From Flavobacterium sp. Root901 (GTDB lineage: Bacteria; Bacteroidota; Bacteroidia; Flavobacteriales; Flavobacteriaceae): DNA of 64,000 nucleotides. Below the pieces are notes generated by a model. It did no database searches, was not told where the DNA came from, and was given only the letters and a program-made list of their open reading frames with translations. Where the stretch lies: NCBI RefSeq assembly GCF_001429765.1, contig NZ_LMJB01000006.1:638338-702337 (forward strand), given 5' to 3'. Of this stretch, positions 59,146 to 64,000 are shown piece by piece. The position numbers and the translations under genes are program-made. Positions within the stretch are counted from its first letter, which is position 1, and every line of letters starts with the position of its first letter.

Positions 59146-59913
59146 CTAATCTTCATCATTATATTCGATTTTTTTTCTTTTCCATTTTGAACCAATGTAT
59201 TCTCTTTCAGCCTCTTCGCCATATTCCAAATCAAAAACTTCATTTAAAGTGTTGTCTCTGAGGACTAATTGTTCTAAGGCTACAATTATTATATCTTCCT
59301 GAGCTTGATCGCCAGTTAAAAACAGCCAGTCTCCTTCGTCATCATGCGTAACCTGTAAAATAGGTTTTTGGTCATTTAACCATTGTTTTGTGGTAAATGA
59401 AGTTAGATTTTTGGGTTCTAAAAATTTGAAGGCAGTATTCCTGTCAAGCAAAGGCTGCTTATAAAGAAAATCATCTTCGAAATTTTCTTCCCACGGAAAT
59501 TTATCATTTCGATCTGTCCAAACTAATTGAAGAGCAGGAAAATCATTGGTGGCATAAAAATTTATGGCTGTTCCAAAATAATCTTCCAAATTATTGGGGT
59601 CGACAGTTAGAAACTCTGCATTACTATTATCAAAAATTCTGTCAAAATAATTTTTACCAACTTCAATGGATTCTCCGCTTTTAATTATTTCTGCGACTTC
59701 ATTAATTATAGTATGATGCAAGGAATTAGATAATCCAAAACATATTATTTCAGGATGATTGTATTTTTGCCATAATCCTATACTGTACGCAAATGAAGGT
59801 AAATAATCCGTTGAGTCAATCATTATAACTTGGAGGCCGTGTTTTTTGATATTGGCCTTAATATTTGTAATTAAATCTTCTGGATTAATACAATTGTGCG
59901 CTTCAATATTCAT
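59146..59913 (-). CDS. DUF4262 domain protein
   Basis: 255 residues, acidic. The N-terminal ~140 residues (NIKANIKKHGLQVIMIDSTDYLPSFAYSIGLWQKYNHPEIICFGLSNSLHHTIINEVAEIIKSGESI) match the DUF4262 pattern, and the C-terminal part (QKPILQVTHDDEGDWLFLTGDQAQEDIIIVALEQLVLRDNTL) resembles a DUF2185-like module. Function unknown; such proteins often occur with SUKH-type accessory genes. It lies four bases after tsaE on the same strand, so it appears to have joined the porX-tsaE transcript. Confidence 0.8.
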   Translation of the reverse strand: MNIEAHNCINPEDLITNIKANIKKHGLQVIMIDSTDYLPSFAYSIGLWQKYNHPEIICFGLSNSLHHTIINEVAEIIKSGESIEVGKNYFDRIFDNSNAEFLTVDPNNLEDYFGTAINFYATNDFPALQLVWTDRNDKFPWEENFEDDFLYKQPLLDRNTAFKFLEPKNLTSFTTKQWLNDQKPILQVTHDDEGDWLFLTGDQAQEDIIIVALEQLVLRDNTLNEVFDLEYGEEAEREYIGSKWKRKKIEYNDED

Positions 59914-59917
59914 AAAA

Positions 59918-60325
59918 TCAATTTAGAGTCAATTCTCTTTTCCCATCTTCCAGCAAATCAATATTAATTGTCGAATATTCTTCCGGAAGCAGATTTGCAA
60001 TTTTTTCAGACCATTCGATAAAACACCAGTTTCCGGAATATAAATAATCATCAACACCCATATCCAGAGCTTCAGTTTCTTGTTTTATTCTGTAAAAATC
60101 AAAGTGATAAACTTTTTTGCCATCGGCAATTTCGTATTCGTTTACTAAGGAAAAAGTAGGACTGCTGGTAGCATCATGAACGCCAAGAGTTTTGCATAAC
60201 TGCTTGATTAAAGTAGTTTTTCCAACTCCCATTTCACCATTAAAAAGAATGATTTTATTTGGGTTTGAGTTTAAAATCTGCTCGGCAGTTTCCTGAATTT
60301 GATCTAAAGTAAAAATGATATTCAT
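59918..60325 (-). CDS. tsaE: tRNA threonylcarbamoyladenosine biosynthesis ATPase TsaE
   Basis: 135 residues. Walker A is KIILFNGEMGVGKTTLIKQLCKTLGV, followed by the family segments DATSSPTFSLVNEYE and KVYHFDFYRIKQETEALDMGVDDYLYSGNWCFIEWSEKIANLLPEE. It is the ATPase that supports TsaB-TsaD in t6A37 formation; the TC-AMP synthase of the pathway is at 47275-47895. The gene lies 83 bases downstream of porX, separated by a hairpin element, an arrangement often seen in Bacteroidota. Confidence 0.96.
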   Translation of the reverse strand: MNIIFTLDQIQETAEQILNSNPNKIILFNGEMGVGKTTLIKQLCKTLGVHDATSSPTFSLVNEYEIADGKKVYHFDFYRIKQETEALDMGVDDYLYSGNWCFIEWSEKIANLLPEEYSTINIDLLEDGKRELTLN

Positions 60326-60342
60326 GTATTGCTTATTTATAT

Positions 60343-60399
60343 AGTCTCAGTTTGCAGTCACAGTTTTCGGTTTTTAACTGGAGACTGTAAACTGAGACT
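60343..60399. repeat. Hairpin with heptad-like arms between porX and tsaE
   Basis: 17-base arms, AGTCTCAGTTTGCAGTC (60343-60359) and GACTGTAAACTGAGACT (60383-60399), pair with a single mismatch. Related words (AGTTTTC, GGTTTTT) fill the loop. On the minus strand it ends nine bases after the porX stop and would be in the transcript; no long U-run follows, so readthrough into tsaE seems likely. Confidence 0.65.
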
Positions 60400-60408
60400 G
60401 AAAACTTT

Positions 60409-61962
60409 TTATTTAGGGTTAAATACCAAAAACGGAATTATCATTTCTTCTAACGAAATTCCACCATGCTGATATGTGTTTTTATAATAACTTACATAAT
60501 GATTATAGTTGTTTACATAAGCCAGAAAAAAATCATTTTTGGCAAAAATAAACGAACTGCTCATATTTATGGCCGGTAAACCAATTGTTTTAGGTTCTTT
60601 AACTACATAAACATCTTTTTGTTCGTATGTTAAACTGCGGCCGGTTTTATAACGCAAATTTAGACTTGTATTTTTATCTCCCACAACTTTCGACGGATTT
60701 TTTACATTAATTGTTCCGTGATCCGTGGTTAAAATTAATTTGAAGCCTAAAAGCTGTGCCTGCTGAATAATTTCTAATAAAGGAGAATTTTTAAACCAGC
60801 TTAGTGTAAGCGAACGATACGCTTTGTCATCAGAAGCTAATTCTTTTACGACATCCATTTCGGTTTTTGCATGTGACAGCATATCGACAAAATTGTAAAC
60901 TACAGTTACTAAATCATTGCCTTTTAAAGCTTTAAAATTCTCTGCTAATTTTTTACCGCCTGCATAATTGGTGATTTTAAAATAATCTTCCTTAATATTT
61001 AAGCCTAAACGTTTGATTTGTGCCGAAAGAAATTCTGCTTCGTAAAGATTTTTTCCGCCATCTTCAACATCATTTTTCCAATATTGCGGAAATTGTTTTT
61101 CCATATCCAAAGGCATTAAACCGGAGAATATTGCATTTCTGGCGTATTGTGTCGCAGTTGGAAGAATAGAAAAATAAGGAACTTCTTTTTCTAATTTATA
61201 GTAGTTTGAAATCACCGTTTCAAAAGATTTCCACTGATCGTATCGAAGATTATCAATGACAACAAACAAAATAGGTTTGTCTTTCTTTTTGATTTCCGGA
61301 ACTACCAATTCTTTAAATAAATTATGAGATTGAATTGGCTTATCTGCTTTTGGTGCAAACCAGTCTTCGTAGTTTCTTTCGATGTATTTCCCAAATTGCG
61401 AATTGGCTTCAACTTTTTGTGATTCAAGGATTTCTATCATCGCCTGATCGTTAATGTCTTCCAGTTTTAATTCCCAAAACAGCAATTTTTTATACAATTC
61501 AACCCAGTCTTCATATGAATTAACCATCGCTAATTCCATTGAAATTTTTCTGAATTCTTTTTGATAATCTAAGGTGGTTTTTTCCGTAATTAATCTCGAA
61601 TCGTCCAAATTTTTCTTTAAACTCAATAAAATCTGATTCGGGTTTACCGGCTTTATCAAATAATCAGCGATTTTAGAGCCAATCGCTTCTTCCATTATAT
61701 ATTCTTCCTCACTTTTGGTAATCATAATCATCGGAATGGCAGATTTTTTTTCTTTCATTTCAGAAAGCGTTTCCAAACCGCTCATTCCCGGCATATTTTC
61801 ATCCAAAAAAACAATATCAAAATTTTCCTCTTCAAATAAAGCAACCGCATCGAGTCCATTGTTGCTGGTTGTAACTTCGTAATTCTTTTTTTCAAGAAAC
61901 AATATATGTGGCTTTAAAAGATCGATTTCATCATCGACCCAAAGTATCTTTATCTTATCCAT
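60409..61962 (-). CDS. porX: PorX response regulator with PglZ domain (T9SS regulation)
   Basis: 517 residues from the ATG at 61962-61960 (MDKIKILWVDDEIDLLKPHILFLEKK); a TTG two codons upstream is also possible. The receiver domain has acidic WVDDEID, phospho-acceptor Asp in DIVFLDENMPGMSGLE (~residue 54), Thr in MIMITKSEEE and Lys in DYLIKPVNPNQ. The rest is a PglZ/alkaline-phosphatase-superfamily domain with metal-site segments FVVIDNLRYDQW, LLTTDHGTINVKNPS and NTYQHGGISLEEMIIPFLVF. In Porphyromonas and Flavobacterium PorX with PorY (and SigP) controls type IX secretion; its PglZ domain is reported to be a phosphodiesterase for oligonucleotides. The metal ligands look complete here. Confidence 0.95.
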   Translation of the reverse strand: MDKIKILWVDDEIDLLKPHILFLEKKNYEVTTSNNGLDAVALFEEENFDIVFLDENMPGMSGLETLSEMKEKKSAIPMIMITKSEEEYIMEEAIGSKIADYLIKPVNPNQILLSLKKNLDDSRLITEKTTLDYQKEFRKISMELAMVNSYEDWVELYKKLLFWELKLEDINDQAMIEILESQKVEANSQFGKYIERNYEDWFAPKADKPIQSHNLFKELVVPEIKKKDKPILFVVIDNLRYDQWKSFETVISNYYKLEKEVPYFSILPTATQYARNAIFSGLMPLDMEKQFPQYWKNDVEDGGKNLYEAEFLSAQIKRLGLNIKEDYFKITNYAGGKKLAENFKALKGNDLVTVVYNFVDMLSHAKTEMDVVKELASDDKAYRSLTLSWFKNSPLLEIIQQAQLLGFKLILTTDHGTINVKNPSKVVGDKNTSLNLRYKTGRSLTYEQKDVYVVKEPKTIGLPAINMSSSFIFAKNDFFLAYVNNYNHYVSYYKNTYQHGGISLEEMIIPFLVFNPK

Positions 61963-62153
61963 AAGCAAATTAATTTTAATGCAATTTAAAAGTATAGAAC
62001 TTAAAAAGTATTAAAAATAGTATAAAATTAGGAATAGCGAATGGAAATTTATTCTGAATATTTTTTTTTGTCTTTTTAATGTTTAAGAAAATACTGATGT
62101 TAAATATCAATTTTTTAAGTTAAAAACTAAAATCTGTTTATACATAATTACTT

Positions 62154-62161
62154 ATATTTGT
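62154..62161 (+). promoter_or_regulatory. Promoter -7 box of the HD-hydrolase gene
   Basis: TATATTTG is an exact TAnnTTTG match, 22 bases before the GTG start at 62184, so transcription would start around 62168. The -33 region (AAATCTGTTT) is only a weak TTG-like match. Confidence 0.45.
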
Positions 62162-62183
62162 TGACCAAAAAAATAACCAGCTA

Positions 62184-63413
62184 GTGACTCAAATTAACAA
62201 GTTAAAAATATTTAATGACCCTATTTACGGGTTTATCACAATACCGAACGAACTAATCTACGACTTAATTCAACATCCTTACTTTCAACGTTTGCGCCGT
62301 ATTTCGCAAATGGGATTATCGTATTTGGTTTATCCGGGGGCCAATCATACGCGTTTTCACCACGCATTGGGCTGTATGCATTTAATGCAGAAGGCAATCG
62401 AAACACTTCGTTTTAAAGGTGTTGCAATTTCAAATGATGAAGAATGCGCGCTCTTAATTGCTATTTTATTACATGATATAGGACATGGGCCATTTTCGCA
62501 TGCAATGGAAAAAAGCATTGTGGAAGATGTAAATCATGAAGCGATTTCATTGTTATTTATGAATAGGCTGAATGAGGAATTTGATGGGAAATTAAGTTTG
62601 GCAATTCAGGTTTTTAAAGGCGAATATCACAGAAAATTCATGCTTCAATTGATTTCAAGTCAATTGGATATGGATAGAATGGACTATTTGAAAAGAGACA
62701 GTTTTTATACCGGAGTTGCTGAAGGTAATGTGAATTCTGAACGTTTAATTCAGATGATGAATGTCGAAAATGATGTTTTGGTTATAGAAGAAAAAGGAAT
62801 TTATTCTGTCGAAAAGTTTTTGCTTTCAAGAAGATTAATGTACTGGCAGGCCTATTTGCATAAAACAAGTTTAGTGGCCGAATTAATTTTAATGAAAGTA
62901 TTAAAACGTGCTAAAGAATTGACATTAAAAGGAATTAAACTGCCTTGCAGTGAGCCGCTTATGTATTTTATGCAAAATAAAATTACACTGGAAGATTTTG
63001 ATGCCGAAAAGCTGGATTTGTTTTCTCAGTTGGATGATTTTGATATCATCAGTGCTTTAAAAGCATGGCAGAGAAATAATGATTTTATACTTTCTACTTT
63101 AAGTAAAATGATCATTAACAGAGATTTATTGAAAATAAAGCTTAGTGCAGACAAAATTCCGATGGAAGAATCTCAATCTTTAAAAGAAGAATTTGCTGAA
63201 GCACATCATATATCGGCAGTAGATGCAGGTTATTTTATTTTTAGAGGGAAAATTAAGAATCAGGCATACAGTAAAGAAGCGGAACCAATACGAATTTTGA
63301 AAAAAGATAAAACAATTGAAGACGTTGTTGAAGCTTCTGACCAGTTGAATTTGAAATCGTTATCTAAATTGGTGACAAAATATTATATCTGTTTTCCAAA
63401 ACAACTTATCTAA
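62184..63413 (+). CDS. HD-domain phosphohydrolase
   Basis: 409 residues with a GTG start at 62184 (first residues TQINKLKIFNDPIYGFITIPNELIYDLIQHPYFQRLRRI). The HD site is complete: ANHTRFHHALGCMHLMQKA (first His) then LLIAILLHDIGHGPFSHAMEKS (HD) and SQLDMDRMDYLKRDSFYTG (distal Asp). This is the dGTPase/SAMHD1-like architecture of YwfO-type proteins. The likely reaction is hydrolysis of nucleoside triphosphates to nucleoside and triphosphate; the preferred substrate is unknown. It is followed by lpxD after 39 bases, a conserved flavobacterial order that leads into lipid A genes. Confidence 0.93.
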   Translation: MTQINKLKIFNDPIYGFITIPNELIYDLIQHPYFQRLRRISQMGLSYLVYPGANHTRFHHALGCMHLMQKAIETLRFKGVAISNDEECALLIAILLHDIGHGPFSHAMEKSIVEDVNHEAISLLFMNRLNEEFDGKLSLAIQVFKGEYHRKFMLQLISSQLDMDRMDYLKRDSFYTGVAEGNVNSERLIQMMNVENDVLVIEEKGIYSVEKFLLSRRLMYWQAYLHKTSLVAELILMKVLKRAKELTLKGIKLPCSEPLMYFMQNKITLEDFDAEKLDLFSQLDDFDIISALKAWQRNNDFILSTLSKMIINRDLLKIKLSADKIPMEESQSLKEEFAEAHHISAVDAGYFIFRGKIKNQAYSKEAEPIRILKKDKTIEDVVEASDQLNLKSLSKLVTKYYICFPKQLI

Positions 63414-63452
63414 AATTAACATTTAAAATCTATTTTTTATATTTTTGTCGCG

Positions 63453-64000
63453 ATGAAATTTACAGCAGAACAAATAGCAGGAATTTTAGAAGGAGAAGTT
63501 GTTGGAAATCCCAATGCAGAAGTTTCTCGACTTTCTAAAATAGAAGAAGGTGAGGAAGGATCTCTTACTTTTTTGGCTAATCCGAAATATATCAACTATA
63601 TATATACTACAAGAGCGACGGTTACAATTGTTAACGACAGCTTTGTACCTGAACAGGAAATTACTACTACATTAATAAAGGTTGAAGATGCTTATGCTTC
63701 TTTTTCTAAACTATTGCATTTTTACAATCAGGTAAAATTGAATAAAAATGGAATCGAACCGCAGTCTTTTATGTTTGAAGGAACTAAATATGGAGAAAAT
63801 CTGTATTTAGGGAGCTTTAGTTATATAGGACAAAATGTGGTTTTAGGAAACAATGTAAAAATTTACCCAAACAGTTTTATTGGCGATAATGTTGTGATTG
63901 GCGATAATGTATTTATTTTTGCCGGTGCAAAAATCTATTCAGAAACCATAATTGGAAACAATTGTACGATTCATTCCGGTACTATTATAGGTGCAGATGG
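63453..64000 (+). CDS. lpxD: UDP-3-O-acylglucosamine N-acyltransferase (3' end outside window)
   Basis: 182 codons of an unfinished frame, starting with ATG at 63453 (MKFTAEQIAGILEGEVVGNPNAEVSRLSKIEEGEEGSLTFLANPKY). The N-terminal uridine-binding domain spans ~1-100, and the left-handed beta-helix hexapeptide repeats begin near residue 120 (LYLGSFSYIGQNVVLGNNVKIYPNSFIGDNVVIGDNVFIFAGAKIY). The cut falls just after the start of the catalytic His region (CTIHSGTIIGADG). It adds the N-linked acyl chain in lipid A synthesis. A TATTTTTG box at 63440-63447, only five bases before the ATG, raises the possibility of a very short leader. Confidence 0.96.
   Translation, partial: MKFTAEQIAGILEGEVVGNPNAEVSRLSKIEEGEEGSLTFLANPKYINYIYTTRATVTIVNDSFVPEQEITTTLIKVEDAYASFSKLLHFYNQVKLNKNGIEPQSFMFEGTKYGENLYLGSFSYIGQNVVLGNNVKIYPNSFIGDNVVIGDNVFIFAGAKIYSETIIGNNCTIHSGTIIGAD

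Overview
The window is AT-rich chromosomal DNA from a member of the Bacteroidota, almost certainly a Flavobacterium-like flavobacterium. The support is a PorX-type T9SS regulator, a secreted protein with a T9SS type A sorting tail, promoter-like TAnnTTTG boxes, near absence of Shine-Dalgarno sequences, a CAL67264-type small membrane protein, a LytTR regulator and typical flavobacterial gene neighbourhoods. Both ends cut genes: a VgrG-like spike gene at base 1 and lpxD at base 64000.

Layout. 1-5645 (minus) is the proximal part of a contractile injection system (eCIS) operon. Read in its own direction it encodes a DUF4255/Pvc16-like cap protein, a 279-residue protein of unknown family, the sheath, two tube proteins, a DUF5908 mini-protein, a LysM tube/baseplate protein and the spike. 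An atypical LuxR-type regulator with a degenerate receiver domain lies just upstream on the same strand. 7.0-8.8 kb holds a TetR regulator and a quinone-reductase-like oxidoreductase with two matching operators. 9.2-13.9 kb has a T9SS cargo protein, a multi-PAS histidine kinase with a stand-alone receiver, and a LytTR regulator. 13.9-15.0 kb is gene-poor and ends in tRNA-Arg(ACG). 15.2-19.8 kb carries apt, a NarL-type two-component operon with two companion genes, and a muramidase without a signal peptide. 20-29.2 kb is pheT, a bestrophin-like channel and a complete RND efflux operon (adaptor, pump, TolC).

29.7-44.3 kb is mixed. It contains a thioredoxin-fold protein, a membrane protein with a dead histidine-kinase dimerisation segment followed by an Aer-like PAS protein, recG, a SUKH-like protein, a DUF1697 protein, a diphthine-ammonia-ligase-like enzyme, a REP-associated transposase (RAYT) that carries REP palindromes in frame, an M1 aminopeptidase, a patatin and a TauE/SafE permease. 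44.3-64 kb is mostly housekeeping: a UvrD/PcrA helicase, Sua5/TsaC, an OmpA lipoprotein, a GT2 glycosyltransferase, holA, ettA, MutS2, ung, alanine dehydrogenase, tsaE, porX, an HD hydrolase and lpxD.

The least expected signal is not a gene. At least nine intergenic sites carry short arrays with a 7- or 8-base period, usually present again in inverted orientation so that the transcript could fold back. The word differs from site to site (GATTTTA, GATTCTGA, GTTATGA, GGTTTCA and others) but the architecture recurs. The most striking pair is a perfect 37-bp inverted repeat, built of octamers, around a small antitoxin-like ORF and a Flavo-1-like RNA motif at 44.3-44.8 kb. The second outstanding object is the RAYT gene at 38.8-39.7 kb, which has swallowed a tandem duplication containing three complete REP palindromes and one collapsed REP palindrome without losing its reading frame.
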